Assembly: GCF_008704855.1 (NCBI RefSeq)
Contig: NZ_CP023691.1
Coordinates: 1,054,001 to 1,118,000 of the forward strand
Origin: Streptomyces platensis
Lineage (GTDB): Bacteria > Actinomycetota > Actinomycetes > Streptomycetales > Streptomycetaceae
Direction: 5' to 3'
DNA length: 64,000 nucleotides
Positions 1-12,000 of this stretch are shown here, one piece after another. Under the pieces are notes generated by a model that had not been told where the DNA came from, searched no databases, and worked only from the letters and a program-made list of their open reading frames with translations. The position numbers and the translations under genes are program-made. Every line of letters starts with the position of its first letter. The first letter of the stretch is position 1.

Positions 1-1148
1 ACATGGGTCGAGGGCGCGTCCACATGCAGGGTCTGCGGCAGCAGCCCGTGCCGCATGGCGAGCACCATCTTGATCACGCCGGCGACCCCGGCGGCGGCCT
101 GGGTGTGCCCGATGTTCGACTTCACCGAACCGAGCCACAGCGGCCGGTCCGCGTCGCGCTCCGCCCCGTACGTGCTGAGCAGGGCCTGTGCCTCGATGGG
201 GTCGCCGAGGCGGGTGCCGGTGCCGTGCGCCTCCACGGCGTCCACCTCGGACGCCTGGAGACCGGCGGCGGTGAGGGCCTGCCGGATCACCCGGGCCTGG
301 GAGGGCCCGTTGGGCGCGGTCAGGCCGTTCGAGGCACCGTCCTGGTTGATCGCGGAACCCCGGACCACGGCGAGCACCGGATGGCCGTTGCGCACCGCGT
401 CGGAGAGCCGCTCGACGAGCAGAACACCGACGCCCTCACCCCAGTTGGTGCCGTCGGCGCCTTCGGCGAAGGCCTTGCACCGGCCGTCGGGGGCCAGTCC
501 GCGCAGCCGGCTGAACTCGATGAAGGAACCGGGGGTGGTCATCAGCGTCACCCCGCCGGCCAGGGCCAGCGAGCACTCCCCCGACCGCAGGGCGGCGGCC
601 GCGAGATGCAGCGCCACCAGCGAGGAGGAGCAGGCGCTGTCGATGGTCATCGTGGGGCCCTCGAGGCCGAGGGCGTAGGCGACCCGGCCGGACATCACGC
701 TGTAGCTGGTGCCGGTGCCCAGGAATCCGTCGGGTCCCTGTCCGGCGCCGGCCAGGACGCTCATGTAGTCGTTGCCGTTGGCGCCGACGAACACGCCGGT
801 GTCGGTGCCGTGCACGGTCGCCGGGTCGATCCCGGCGGCCTCGATGGCCTCCCAGGCCACTTCGAGCAGCAGCCGCTGCTGCGGGTCCATCGAGATCGCC
901 TCACGCGGGCTGATCTCGAAGAAGCCGGCGTCGAATTCGGCCAGGCCGTCGATGAAACCGCCGTGCCGCACATAGCTGGCACCGGCCTGGTCGGGGTCGC
1001 TGTCGTACATCCCCTCGGTGTCCCAGCCCCGGTCGGCGGGGAACGGGGTGATCCCGTCCCGCCCCTCGGCCAGGAGCTGCCACAGCTGCTCCGGGGTGCG
1101 GACCCCGCCGGGCAGCCGGCAGCCCATGCCGACGATGGCGATGGGTTC
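1..1148 (-). other. PKS-6 module 2: KS, truncated by window edge
   Basis: The KS begins with [15 protein letters not shown] directly after the ACP1 linker. The active-site Cys lies in DSACSSS, and EAHGTGT and NIGHTQ are present. The window ends in the last part of this KS, so its AT and any reductive domains are unseen. Confidence 0.93.
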
Positions 1149-4100
1149 GTCGGACGCCGCGACGGCGCTCGGGGTGGCCGACGGGGTGGCGGCGGAGTCC
1201 GTGATCTCGTCCCGCAGATGGCGGACGAGGACCGCCGGGGTCGGATAGTCGAAGATCATCGTGGCGGGCAGGGTCAGCCCCGACGCGGTGGTGAGCCGGT
1301 TGCGGAACTCCACCGCGCTCAGCGAGTCGAAGCCCAGATCCTTGAACGCCCGTGCCGGATCGACGAGTTCGGGACTGTCGTAGCCGAGGACGTCCGCTAT
1401 CTGGATGCGGACGAAGTCCAGCAGCGCCTTGTCCCGGTCGGCGTCGGTCAGCCCGGCGAGTTCCCGGCGCAGCGCCGAATCGGCGACCGCCGGGCCGTCA
1501 CCCCCGCTCAGCAGACCGCGTGCCTCGGGCACCCCGGCGAACAGCGGGGTCGGCCGGACGAAGGTGAAGCCGGGGATGAACCGGTCCCAGTCGACATCGG
1601 CGACGGTCAGACAGGTCTCGTCCTGGCCGAGCGCCGCGGCCAGCGCGCTGATGGCCAGTTCCGGTGCCATCGCGGGCAGTCCGCGCTGCCGGAGCTGGTC
1701 CTGTACGGCGGCGTCCTCCGCGAGGCCGCCGCCGCCCCAGGGGGCCCAGGCCACCGAGGTGGCGGTGAGTCCGCGGGCCCGGCGCTGTTCGGCGAGGGCG
1801 TCGAGGTAGGCGTTTGCGGCGCCGTAACCGGCCTGGCCGCCGCTGCCCCAGATCCCGGCGACGGAGGAGAACAGCACAAAGGCGTCCAGCTGCCGGTCCC
1901 CGAGGAGCGCGTCGAGGTTCGCCGCACCGGCGACCTTGGAGGCGAGGACCCCGTCGAGGTCCGCCCCGCCGAGCTCGGTGACCGGCACCACCGGCCCGCC
2001 GGTACCGGCGATGTGCAGCACCGCCGAGGGGGCTTCGGGCAGGCCGTCGAGCAGCCGGGCGAGGCTTTCCCGGTCGGCCACGTCGCAGGCGGCGAGGGTG
2101 ACCTCGGCGCCCAGTGCGGTGAGTTCGGCGGCGAGTTCGGTGCTGCCGGGGGCGTCCGGGCCGCGACGGCTGGTGAGCACGAGGTGCCCGGCCCCGTTGG
2201 CGGCGAGCCAGCGGGCACACGCGGCGCCCAGCGCGCCGGTGCCGCCGGTGATCAGCACGGTGCCGCGGGGCTTCCAGGGCGCGGCGTCCCGGTCGAGGCG
2301 GGCGCGGACCAGCCGGCGGGCGAACACTCCGGCCGGCCTGATCGCGAGCTGGTCCTCGTCCCCGGTGCCGCTGAGGACGGCGCAGAGCCGGGCCGCCGCG
2401 GTCCGGTCCAGTTCGGCGGGCAGGTCGATGAGCCCGCCCCAGCGGTCGGACTGTTCCAGGGCGACGGTCCGGCCGAGCCCCCACACCTGGGCGAGTGCCG
2501 GCTCCCGCAGCGGGTCCGCCGCGCCGGTCGACACCGCCCCGCTGGTGACACACCACAGGGGCGCGCCGATACCCGCGTCGCCCAGCGCCTGTACCAGGGC
2601 CAGCGCGTCGGTGACCGTGGGCCGGGCCAGCACTCCGGCGATCTCGCCGTCGAGTGCCGCCAGTGCGGTGGCGAGTTCCTCGCGGCTGCCGCCGAGGGCG
2701 AGACGTACCACGTGGGCGCCGTGCGCGGTGAGTGCCTCCGCGACCCGGTCGTCCTCGTCCGGTCCGGCGAGGAGCCAGGTGCCGGTGAGCGCGGCGGCTC
2801 CGGTCGGCACCGGCTTCCAGGAGATCCGGTAGGCCCACTTGTCCACCGTGGACTCGTGCTCCTGACGCCGGCGCCAGGCGGACAGCGCCGGCAGGATCGC
2901 GCCGAGCGGCTGGTCCTCGTCCAGCTCCAGGGTGTGCAGCAGTTCGGGGAGGTTCTCGCGGGCGACCAGGTCCCAGAACCGGGCGTCGTCCGCGGCGGCC
3001 GCACGGTCCGGCTCGCCGGTGATGTCCGCCTCGTCCAGCCAGTACCGCCGCCGCTGGAAGGGATAGGTGGGCAGCTCGACCCGCCGGGCTCCGGTGAGCA
3101 GCGGGTTCCAGTCCACCGTGGCGCCACGGGCGTACGCCCCGCCCACCGCCTCCAGCAGCGCGACGGGCTCGGTGCGGTTCTCGCGCAGGGCGGGCAGGAA
3201 CCGGACGGTGTCGTGCCCGGGCAGGCAGTCCTGGCCCATGGCGGAGAGCACCCCGCCGGGCCCGAGTTCGAGGAAGGTGGTCACCCCTTCGGCGTGCCCG
3301 GCGAGCAGGCCGTCGTGGAAGCGCACCGCCTCGCGGACGTGCCGCACCCAGTACTCGGGGTCGCACAGTTCCCGGGCGGTGGCGAGCCGTCCGGTCACGT
3401 TGGACACCACGGGCATCCGGGGCTCGGCGTAGGTGAGGCCCTTGGCGACCGCGCGGAAGGCGTCGAGCATGGGTTCCATCAGCGGCGAGTGGAAGGCATG
3501 ACTGACCCGCAGCCGCTTCACCTTGCGGCCGCGCGACGACAGTTCCGCGGCGATCCGGCCGACCGCGTCCCCGTCGCCGGACAGCACCACGGACCCGGGC
3601 CCGTTGACGGCCGCGAGACCGACCTGGTCCTCGCCCGCCAGCAGGGGGCGGACCTCGTCCTCGGTCGCACGTACCGACACCATGGCACCGCCGGACGGGA
3701 GTTCCTGCATCAGCCGGCCACGGGCTGCCACCAGGGTGGCGGCGTCCGCCAGCGACCAGACTCCGGCCACATGGGCGGCGGTGATCTCACCGATGGAGTG
3801 GCCCATCAGGAGGTCCGGCGTCAGGCCCCAGGAGGCGGTGAGCCGGTACAGCGCGACCTCAAGGGCGAACAGGGCGGCCTGGGTGTACTGCGTCTGGTCG
3901 AGGAGCTCGCCCGCGCCGTGCACGACCTCGCGCAGCGGCTCCGGCAGCCGGCCGTCGAAGGCGGCACAGACCTCGTCGAAGGCGCGGGCGAACACCGGGT
4001 ACGTCGCATACAGTTCCCGGCCCATCCCGGCCCGTTGGGAACCCTGCCCGGTGAACAGCACACCGAGCTTGCCGTCGGCGACGACATCGGCGACCACTCC

Positions 4101-5738
4101 GGCCGGGCGCCGTCCGGCGGCCAACCCCCGGGCGGCGGACAGCAGTCCGTCCCGGTCGGCGCCGAGGACCACCGCACGGTGTTCCAGCGCGGAGCGGGTG
4201 GTGACCAGCGACCCGCCGATGTCCGCCGGCGTGGCCTCCGGCCGGCCCTCGGCGAACGACGCGATCCGGCCGGCCTGGGCGGCGAGCGCCTCTTCGGAAC
4301 GGGCGGACAGCACCCAGGGCACCGGCCCGTCGTTCGGCACCGGCTCCGCAGCCGGCTCCGCCCCGGACTCGGCCGCTACGCCGGTCCCGACGACTGCCAT
4401 CGCGTCGGCCTGCTCCAGCACCACATGCGCATTGGTGCCACTGAACCCGAAGGAGGACACCGCGGCCCGCCGGGGCTGCCCGGTCCGCGGCCACTCCCGC
4501 GCCTCGGCGAGCAGCTCCACCGCTCCCGCGGTCCAGTCCACATGGGTGGAGGGCCGGTCCACATGCAGCGTCTTGGGCAGCACGCCGTGACGCATGGCCA
4601 GGACCATCTTCATGATGCCGGCGACCCCGGCCGCGGCCTGGGTGTGCCCGATGTTCGACTTCACCGAGCCGAGCCACAGCGGCCGTTCCCGGTCCTGCCC
4701 GTACGACGCCAGCAGCGCCTGCGCCTCGATGGGGTCACCGAGGGTGGTACCGGTGCCATGTGCCTCGACCGCGTCGATCTGGCCGGGGGCCAGTCCCGCG
4801 TTGACCAGGGCCTGTTCGATGACCCGTTGCTGGGCGGGGCCGTTCGGGGCGCTCAGCCCATTGGAGGCGCCGTCGGAGTTCACCGCGGTACCGCGCACCA
4901 CGGCCAGCACCGGGTGTCCGTTCTTCCGGGCATCGGAGAGCTTCTCCACCAGCAGCACACCGGCGCCCTCGGCCCAGCCGGTGCCGTCGGCGGCGTCCGC
5001 GAAGGACTTGCACCGGCCGTCCGCGGCCAGCCCGCGCTGCCGGGAGAACTCGATGAAGGTCCACGGGGTGGCCATCACGGTCACCCCGCCGACCAGCGCC
5101 AGCGAGCAGTCGCCCTTACGGAGGGCGTGCCCGGCCAGATGCAGCGCCACCAGCGACGACGAGCACGCGGTGTCCACGGTGATCGCGGGGCCCTCGAAGC
5201 CGAAGTGGTAGGCGACCCGGCCGGAGAGCGCGGAACCGGAACTCGTGCTGCCGAAGTAGTCGTGGTACATGAGCCCGGCGAACACCCCGGTCCGGCTGCC
5301 GCGGAGGCTCGCCGGATCGATCCCGGCCCGCTCCAGGGCCTCCCAGGAGGTCTCCAGGAGCAGCCGCTGCTGCGGGTCCACCGCGGGCGCGTCCTTGGGG
5401 CTGATCCCGAAGAAGGCGGGGTCGAAGTCGGCCGCCTCGTGCAGGAAGCCGCCTTCCTTCGCATACGACGTGCCCTCGGCCCGGCCCGTCGGGTCGTACA
5501 GGCCCTCGGTGTCCCAGCCGCGGTCGACGGGGAATCCGGTGATTCCCTCGCCACCGGAGTCGAGCAGCCGCCACAGGTCCTCGGGCGAGGCCACCCCGCC
5601 CGGGTACCGGCAGCTCATGCCCACGATGGCGAGCGGTTCATGGCTCTTCTCCTGGGCGTCCTGAAGGCGTTGACGCGTCTCGTAGAGATCGGCCGTCATC
5701 CGCTTGAGGTACTCGCGGAGCTTCTCCTCATTCGCCAT
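1..5738 (-). CDS. PKS-6: type I polyketide synthase, N-terminal part (KS-AT-KR-ACP then KS), 3' end outside window
   Basis: The gene starts at ATG 5738, with GGAGG 10 nt upstream, and runs off the left edge after about 1,912 codons. The head [20 protein letters not shown] is the common docking coiled coil. Module 1 has a KS (active Cys, EAHGTGT and NIGH motifs present), a malonyl AT (GHSIGE at 3786-3803, HAFH at 3489-3500), then directly a KR with no DH, and an ACP (FDSLS, Ser at 1323-1325). The KR lacks LDD and has Trp eight residues before the catalytic Tyr with Gln at family position 146, the A1 signature; it should leave a hydroxyl of opposite configuration to the B-type KRs. Module 2 begins with a KS near 1148 whose active site reads DSACSSS rather than DTACSSS; the sequence ends inside this KS. 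The gene follows PKS-5 after a 47 bp spacer. Confidence 0.97.
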   Translation of the reverse strand, partial: MANEEKLREYLKRMTADLYETRQRLQDAQEKSHEPLAIVGMSCRYPGGVASPEDLWRLLDSGGEGITGFPVDRGWDTEGLYDPTGRAEGTSYAKEGGFLHEAADFDPAFFGISPKDAPAVDPQQRLLLETSWEALERAGIDPASLRGSRTGVFAGLMYHDYFGSTSSGSALSGRVAYHFGFEGPAITVDTACSSSLVALHLAGHALRKGDCSLALVGGVTVMATPWTFIEFSRQRGLAADGRCKSFADAADGTGWAEGAGVLLVEKLSDARKNGHPVLAVVRGTAVNSDGASNGLSAPNGPAQQRVIEQALVNAGLAPGQIDAVEAHGTGTTLGDPIEAQALLASYGQDRERPLWLGSVKSNIGHTQAAAGVAGIMKMVLAMRHGVLPKTLHVDRPSTHVDWTAGAVELLAEAREWPRTGQPRRAAVSSFGFSGTNAHVVLEQADAMAVVGTGVAAESGAEPAAEPVPNDGPVPWVLSARSEEALAAQAGRIASFAEGRPEATPADIGGSLVTTRSALEHRAVVLGADRDGLLSAARGLAAGRRPAGVVADVVADGKLGVLFTGQGSQRAGMGRELYATYPVFARAFDEVCAAFDGRLPEPLREVVHGAGELLDQTQYTQAALFALEVALYRLTASWGLTPDLLMGHSIGEITAAHVAGVWSLADAATLVAARGRLMQELPSGGAMVSVRATEDEVRPLLAGEDQVGLAAVNGPGSVVLSGDGDAVGRIAAELSSRGRKVKRLRVSHAFHSPLMEPMLDAFRAVAKGLTYAEPRMPVVSNVTGRLATARELCDPEYWVRHVREAVRFHDGLLAGHAEGVTTFLELGPGGVLSAMGQDCLPGHDTVRFLPALRENRTEPVALLEAVGGAYARGATVDWNPLLTGARRVELPTYPFQRRRYWLDEADITGEPDRAAAADDARFWDLVARENLPELLHTLELDEDQPLGAILPALSAWRRRQEHESTVDKWAYRISWKPVPTGAAALTGTWLLAGPDEDDRVAEALTAHGAHVVRLALGGSREELATALAALDGEIAGVLARPTVTDALALVQALGDAGIGAPLWCVTSGAVSTGAADPLREPALAQVWGLGRTVALEQSDRWGGLIDLPAELDRTAAARLCAVLSGTGDEDQLAIRPAGVFARRLVRARLDRDAAPWKPRGTVLITGGTGALGAACARWLAANGAGHLVLTSRRGPDAPGSTELAAELTALGAEVTLAACDVADRESLARLLDGLPEAPSAVLHIAGTGGPVVPVTELGGADLDGVLASKVAGAANLDALLGDRQLDAFVLFSSVAGIWGSGGQAGYGAANAYLDALAEQRRARGLTATSVAWAPWGGGGLAEDAAVQDQLRQRGLPAMAPELAISALAAALGQDETCLTVADVDWDRFIPGFTFVRPTPLFAGVPEARGLLSGGDGPAVADSALRRELAGLTDADRDKALLDFVRIQIADVLGYDSPELVDPARAFKDLGFDSLSAVEFRNRLTTASGLTLPATMIFDYPTPAVLVRHLRDEITDSAATPSATPSAVAASDEPIAIVGMGCRLPGGVRTPEQLWQLLAEGRDGITPFPADRGWDTEGMYDSDPDQAGASYVRHGGFIDGLAEFDAGFFEISPREAISMDPQQRLLLEVAWEAIEAAGIDPATVHGTDTGVFVGANGNDYMSVLAGAGQGPDGFLGTGTSYSVMSGRVAYALGLEGPTMTIDSACSSSLVALHLAAAALRSGECSLALAGGVTLMTTPGSFIEFSRLRGLAPDGRCKAFAEGADGTNWGEGVGVLLVERLSDAVRNGHPVLAVVRGSAINQDGASNGLTAPNGPSQARVIRQALTAAGLQASEVDAVEAHGTGTRLGDPIEAQALLSTYGAERDADRPLWLGSVKSNIGHTQAAAGVAGVIKMVLAMRHGLLPQTLHVDAPSTH
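1205..5639 (-). other. PKS-6 module 1: KS-AT(malonyl)-KR(A1-like)-ACP
   Basis: Approximate extents: KS 5639-4408, AT 4075-3036, KR 2830-1620 (Rossmann loop near 2250, Tyr near 1824, diagnostic Trp near 1849), ACP 1420-1205. After the AT the chain passes through a Trp-containing linker straight into the KR structural half, so the DH is absent rather than mutated. Expected unit CH(OH)-CH2. Confidence 0.92.
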
Positions 5739-6030
5739 CTGCTGCGGCCCTCCAGGTGACGCCCGCGACGTGTGCACGTGCCATATCAGGAACTCCCGAA
5801 CTCTCGCTCAATGAAGTCGAAGACCTCGTCGTCGCTCGCCGCGTCCAGCGCCGCGGCGACCGTCCCCGCCCCGTCGTCCTCCTGCGCCCCGCCCAGCCCC
5901 GACAGCAGGCTCTGAAGCCGGACGGCGAGCCGGTCCCGGGCGACCTCGTCCGTGGCGATCTCGGGCAGCGAGAGTTCCAGCCGGTCGAGCCCGGCGAAGA
6001 CGGCGAGGAGGCCGGACTGTTCGTCCCGTT
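5639..6030 (-). other. PKS-5/PKS-6 junction: docking pair and ribosome site
   Basis: The PKS-5 tail (ends [15 protein letters not shown]) and the PKS-6 head ([13 protein letters not shown]) return to the common docking type. The spacer is 47 bp (5739-5785), with GGAGG 10 nt before the ATG at 5738. Confidence 0.8.
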
Positions 6031-9000
6031 CGCCGAGCAGTTCCGCGCGGAGCTTCTCGGCGAGGACTTCCGAGGTCGGATAGTCGAAGACCAGGGTGGC
6101 CGGCAGCCGCAGCCCGGTGACCGCGGTCAGGGTGTTGCGCAGCTCCACAGCGGTCAGCGAGTCAAAACCGAGCTCGCTGAACGGCCGCCCGCCGGGGACC
6201 TCGTCCGGCCCGGAGTAGCCCAGCACCGTGGCCACCTGCGTACGCACCACGGTGAGCAGCAGCTGCTGCCGCTCGGGATCGCTGAGTCCGGCGAGGCGCC
6301 GGCCCAGGTCCTCGGCCATGGCCTTCCCGCCGACGGCGGAGCGGCGCACGCGCGCCCGGACCAGGTCCCGCATGACCGGTGGCAGCATCCCTTCGGCCGC
6401 ACGCGCGTGCAGCGCGGCGGTGTTCAGCCGTACCGGAATCAGCAGGCTCTCCGCCGAGTCGGTCCCGGCATCGAACAGGGCGAGTCCCTCCGCGGAGGTC
6501 AGCGCGTCGATGCCGCCGCTGCTCATCCGCCGCAGGTCGGCCTGGTCGAGCCCACCAGTCATCTCGCTGGTGTCGGCCCAGCGTCCCCATGCGAGGGACA
6601 CCGCCGGGAGGCCCAGCGAACGGCGATAGCCGGCCAGCGCGTCCAGGAAGCTGTTGGCCGCCGCGTAGTTGGCCTGCCCCGGGGCGCCGAGCACCCCGGC
6701 CGCGGAGGAGAACAGCACGAACGCGGAGAGCTCACGCCCCTTGGTGAGTTCATGCAGGTTCACCGCGGCGTCCACCTTGGGCGCCAGCACCGCGTCGAGC
6801 CGCTCCGGGGTGAGCGAACCGAACACCCCGTCGTCCAGGACGCCTGCCGTGTGCACCACTCCGGTGAGCGGGGCGTCGGCGGGCAGCCCGTCCAGGACCC
6901 GGGCCAGGGCGTCCCGGTCGGCCGCATCGCAGGCGACGATCTCCGCGCTCGCACCGAGCCCGGCGAGTTCCGCACGCAGGTCTGCGGCACCCTCGGCGGC
7001 CGGTCCCTGACGACTCATCAACAGCAGCTTCCGCACGCCGTGTTCGGCGACCAGATGCCGCGCCACCAGGGCCCCCAGGGCTCCGGTGCCCCCGGTGATC
7101 AGCACGGTGCCCCCGGCATTCCACCTCGGCGCACCCCCCTGTCCGGGCGCGGCGAACCGGGCCAGCCTGGGCACGAGCACACTCCCGCCGCGCACGGCCA
7201 ACTGCGGTTCACCGCTGCTCACGGCGGCGCGCAGGACATGTCCGGCACCGTCGCCGCCAAGGGCATCGACATCGATCAGCACGATCCGGTCCGGGTGCTC
7301 CGACTGCGCGGACCGGACGAGTCCCCAGACCGCCGCTGCCGCCGGGGAGACCGTGCCACCGTCCAGCAGAACCGCACCGCGGGTCAGGATCACCAGCCGC
7401 GCATCCTGATACCGCTCCTCGGCGAGCCAGCCCTGAAGCCGCTCCAGCACCAGGCGCGCGAGGACATGTGCACCGTCGGCCAAGTCCTCCCCCACCGTGT
7501 CCGGCACGGACCACAGCACCACGTCCGGGATCTCGTCCTGCTCGGCGAGCGCGGGCCAGTCGCACGCGGGCGCGTCGAGGACGGCCTTCAGACCGATCCC
7601 GTTCTCGTCCAGCACGGCCCAGTTCTCGGCCGCCACCGTTGCGGCGTCCGGGGTGGGCAGCGAGGTCCAGCGCAGCTGGAGCATCGACTCCCCGCGCCCA
7701 CCGGCCAGTTGCCCGGTACGCACCGGCCGGACGGTCAGCCCGTCGATGGTGGCCACGAGCGCCCCGGACTCGTCGGAGACCGTCACCCGTACGCCGTCGC
7801 CCTCCCGGGTCAGCGTGGTACGCAGCGCGCCGGCGCCCACCGCGTGCAGCCGGATGCCGCGCCAGGCGAACGGCAGCCCCGCCGCGGCATCGTCGAGCAG
7901 TCCGACGGTCTGGAGCGCGGCATCGAGCAGGGCCGGGTGCAGTGCGAACTTCGCCGCATCGGCGGTCGCGTCCTCCGGCAGCGTGACCTCGGCGTGGACC
8001 TGGTCACCGTGCCGCCAGGCGGCCTGGACACCTTGGAACATGGGGCCGTAGCCGAAGCCGGCGGCAGCCAGTTCGTCGTAGAAACCGTCCACGGAGATCG
8101 GCTCGGCCCCGGCCGGCGGCCAGACTTCCGCGCCCTCGCCGACCGGCACGGCGCTCCCGGTGGCCAGCACACCGACGGCGTGCCGGGTCCAGTTCTCCTC
8201 CGCGTCCTCCTCCAAGCGGGAGTACACGGTCAGGGGCCGTCGGCCGTCCTCGTCGGGCTCCGCGACGACGACGCGCAGCTGCACACCGCCCCGCTCCGGC
8301 AGAACCAGCGGTTCCTGAAGGGTCAGCTCCTCGATGAGGTCGCAGCCGAGCCGGTCTCCGGCCTGGAGGGCCAGTTCGACGAGTGCGGTTCCCGGCAGCA
8401 GCACGGTGTCCATGACGGTGTGGTCGGCCAGCCAGGGATGCGTGGCCAGGGACAGCCGCCCGCTCAGGACGACCGCATCCGGCAGCGTCACGGTGGCACC
8501 GAGCAGCGGGTGCTCGGCATTCCCCAGCCCGGCGGCCGTCATATCGCCGGCTCCGGTGGTCCCCTCCAACCAGTAGCGCCGACGCTGGAAGGCGTAGGTC
8601 GGCAGCTCCACGGTGCGGGCGCCCGGGAACAACGGTGTCCAGTCCACCGGCACCCCCCGGGCGTAGGCAACGCCGAGAGCATGCAGCAGGGCGCCGGGTT
8701 CGGAGCGGTCCTTGCGGAGGCCCGGCTGGAGGGTGACGGGGGCGGTGGTTGCGCCGGTCTGCGGCAGGCAGTCCTGGCCCATGGCGGACAGGACGCCGTC
8801 GGGGCCGAGTTCGAGGAAGGTGGTGATGCCCTCGGCGTGGGCGGCCTGGATGCCGTCATGGAAGCGGACGGCTTCTCGAACGTGCCGCACCCAGTACTCC
8901 GGGTCACGGAGTTCGGCGGGGTCGGCGAGACGGCCGCTCACGTTGGAGATGAGCGACAACTTGGCCTCGTTGTACGTGAGTTGATTCAGTACCGCGCGGA

Positions 9001-12000
9001 AGTCGGCCAGCATCGGGTCCATCAGCGGCGAGTGGAAAGCGTGGCTGACTCGCAGCGGTTTGACCTTGCGGCCCTCGGCCTCCAGGGCGGTGATGATCTG
9101 CTTCATCTCGGTCTCGGCGCCGGAGAGGACCACGGAATCGGGGCCGTTGACAGCGGCGATGCCGACCAGGTCCCGGCCCTCCAGCAGCGGCCTGACCTCG
9201 TCCTCGGAAGCCCGCACCGAGACCATGACGCCGCCGGTGGGCAGGACCTGCATCAGACGCCCACGTGCCGCCACCAGCTTCGCCGCATCCGACAGCGACC
9301 AGACACCCGCCAGATAGGCAGCCGTGACCTCGCCGATGGAGTGGCCCAGCAGCACAGCCGGTGTCACACCAAGGGACTCGACGAGGCGGTAGAGCGCGAC
9401 TTCCAGGGCGAACAGCGCCGCCTGCGCGTACTGGGTCTGATCGAGCAGGTCCTCCTCGCCCCGGACCACCTCGGTCAGCGGCCGAGGCAGCAGACCGTCC
9501 AGCTCCCCGCACACCTCGTCCCAGGCCCGCGCGAACACCGGGTAGGTGTCGTACAGCTCGCGGCCCATGCCCAGTCGCTGCGCGCCCTGACCGGTGAACA
9601 GCACACCGAGTCGTGGGTCGCCGATGACCTCTGCGTCCGGGGTGACGTTCCGGAGGGCGGCGAGGAGTTCCGTACGGTCGGTGCCCAGGACCACCGCGCG
9701 GTGGTCCAGCGGGGTACGGGTGGTGACCAGCGAGTATCCGATGTCGGCCGGGCTCAGCTCCGGTTGTGCGGCCACGAAGGACGCCAGCCGGCCGGCCTGT
9801 GCGGCGAGGGACTCCGCGGAGCGGGCCGAGAGCACCCAGGGCACGACGCCGGTGTCCGAGGTGGAGCCGGAACCGATCGCTGTGGGCTCCCCGGCTACCG
9901 GTCCCGGCGCCTCTTCCAGCACGACATGCGCATTGGTGCCGCTGATGCCGAAGGAGGACACGCCCGCCCGGCGCGGCCGCCCGGTGGTCGGCCAGTCGTG
10001 CGCCTCGGTGAGCAGTTCGACCGCGCCGGCCGACCAGTCGACGTGCGAGGAGGGTTCATCGACATGCAGGGTCCGCGGAAGAACGCCACGCCGCATGGCG
10101 AGAACCATCTTCATCACCCCGGCGACGCCGGCCGCCGCCTGGGTGTGCCCGAAGTTCGACTTGACCGTACCGAGCCACAAGGGCTGGTCGGCGGGCCGGT
10201 CCTGGCCGTAGGTCGCCAGCAGCGCCTGGGCCTCGATCGGGTCGCCCAGCGTCGTACCGGTGCCGTGCGCCTCCACCGCGTCCACCTCGGACGGTTCGAG
10301 TCCGGCGTTGGCGAGCGCCTGCCGGATCACCCGCTGCTGCGAGGGGCCGTTGGGGGCGGTCAGACCGTTGGACGCACCGTCCTGGTTCACGGCCGAACCC
10401 CGCACCACCGCGAGCACCGGGTGGCCGTTGCGCCGGGCATCCGACAGCCGCTCCACCAGGAGCATTCCGGCGCCCTCGGCGAGGGTGGTGCCGTCCGCGC
10501 CCGAGGCGAAGGCCTTGACCCGGCCGTCGCTCGCGAGGTTCCGCTGCCGCGAGAAGTCGACAAAGGTGCCCGGGGTCGCCATCACCGAGGCGCCGCCCGC
10601 CAGCGCGAGCTCGCACTCCCCCGCCCGCAGCGCCTGCATCGCCTGATGCAGCGCCACCAGTGAAGAGGAACAGGCCGTGTCCACGGTCACCGCGGCCCCT
10701 TCGAGACCGAAGGTGTAGGCCACCCGGCCGGAGGCGACACTGCCGGACGTGCCCGTACCGAGGTGGCCTTCGACCTCCTCCGGTATGGAGTCGGTCTGCA
10801 ATCCGTAGTCGTGGTACATGATGCCGGCGAAGACACCGGTCCGGCTGCCGTGCAGGGAAGCCGGGGCGATCCCGGCCCGCTCGACGGCCTCCCAGGACAT
10901 CTCCAGCAGCAGCCGCTGCTGCGGGTCCATGGCCAGCGCCTCGCGCGGGGAGATGCCGAAGAATGCGGGATCGAACTCGCCCGCGTCGTAAAGGAATCCG
11001 CCCTCACGGGTGTAGGTCTTGCCGGGCAGACCGGGTTCGGGGTCATAGAGCCGGTCGAGGTCCCAGCCACGGTCGGCGGGGAACTCGCCGATGGCATCAG
11101 TCCCGGCCGCCAGCAGCTGCCAGAGCTCCTCGGGTGAGGTGACACCGCCGGGGTACCGGCAGGCCATCCCGACGATGGCGATGGCCTCCTCGTCCGTGGC
11201 AGCAGCCCGCGTGGCGGGCACCACCGCCGCTGTCTCCTCCAGCAGTTCGCGACGCAGACAGTCAGTGAGCGCGAGGGGGGTCGGATAGTCGAACACCAAG
11301 GTGGCGGGCAGCCGCAGACCGGTGGCCCCGGTCAGCCGGTTCCGCAGCTCCACGGCGGTCAGCGAATCAAATCCGAGATCCTTGAACACCTGGTCGGTAC
11401 GCACCGCGCCGGCGTCCTCGTAGCCCAGTACGGCCGCGACCTGCGTGGTCACCAGGTCGAGCAGCAGCTCCTCACGGTCCTCGGCCGGCAGCCCGGCCAG
11501 CCGCTCCCGCAGGGACGCGGCCTCACCGGCCGCGGCGGTGGCGCGCCGCACCGGCACCCGTACGACGTTCCGCAGCACCGCCGGCACCGCACCGGAGGCG
11601 GCCAGACCACGCAGGTCGAGCCGGATCGGTACGAGCAGGCCGGATCCTGGCGCGGCACAGGCGAGATCGAACAGGGCCACACCCTCGGCCTGGTCGAGCG
11701 CAAGCGCACCACCGCGGGCCATCCGCCGGACATCGGCGGAGCCCACCTCGCGGGTCATGGCACTGCGCTCCGCCCAGAACCCCCAGGCCAGCGAGGTACC
11801 CGGCAGGCCACTGAGGCGACGGTGCTGAGCGAGCGCGTCCAGGAACGTATTCGCCGCGGCGTAGTTGCCCTGTCCGGCACTGCCGAGCACACCGGCAGCG
11901 GAGGAGAACAACACGAATGCCGACAGGTCCAGGCCCTGGGTCAGCTCGTGCAGATTCCAGGCCGCGTCCACCTTCGGCCGCAGCACGGTGTCGAGGCGCT

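Noticed and set aside
1..1148. KS with DSACSSS in PKS-6 module 2 as a decarboxylating or inactive KS
   Set aside because: The active Cys is present, not Gln or another residue, and the His motifs are intact, so it is an ordinary extending KS with a minor variant.
5756..10663. Long plus-strand open frames (also 3-5759, 11822-15868, 16958-22240, 46538-53524, 54884-58681)
   Set aside because: They run antisense to clear PKS domains, have Gly/Arg/Pro/His-rich compositions with no recognisable motif, and follow from the codon bias of the opposite strand in high-GC DNA.
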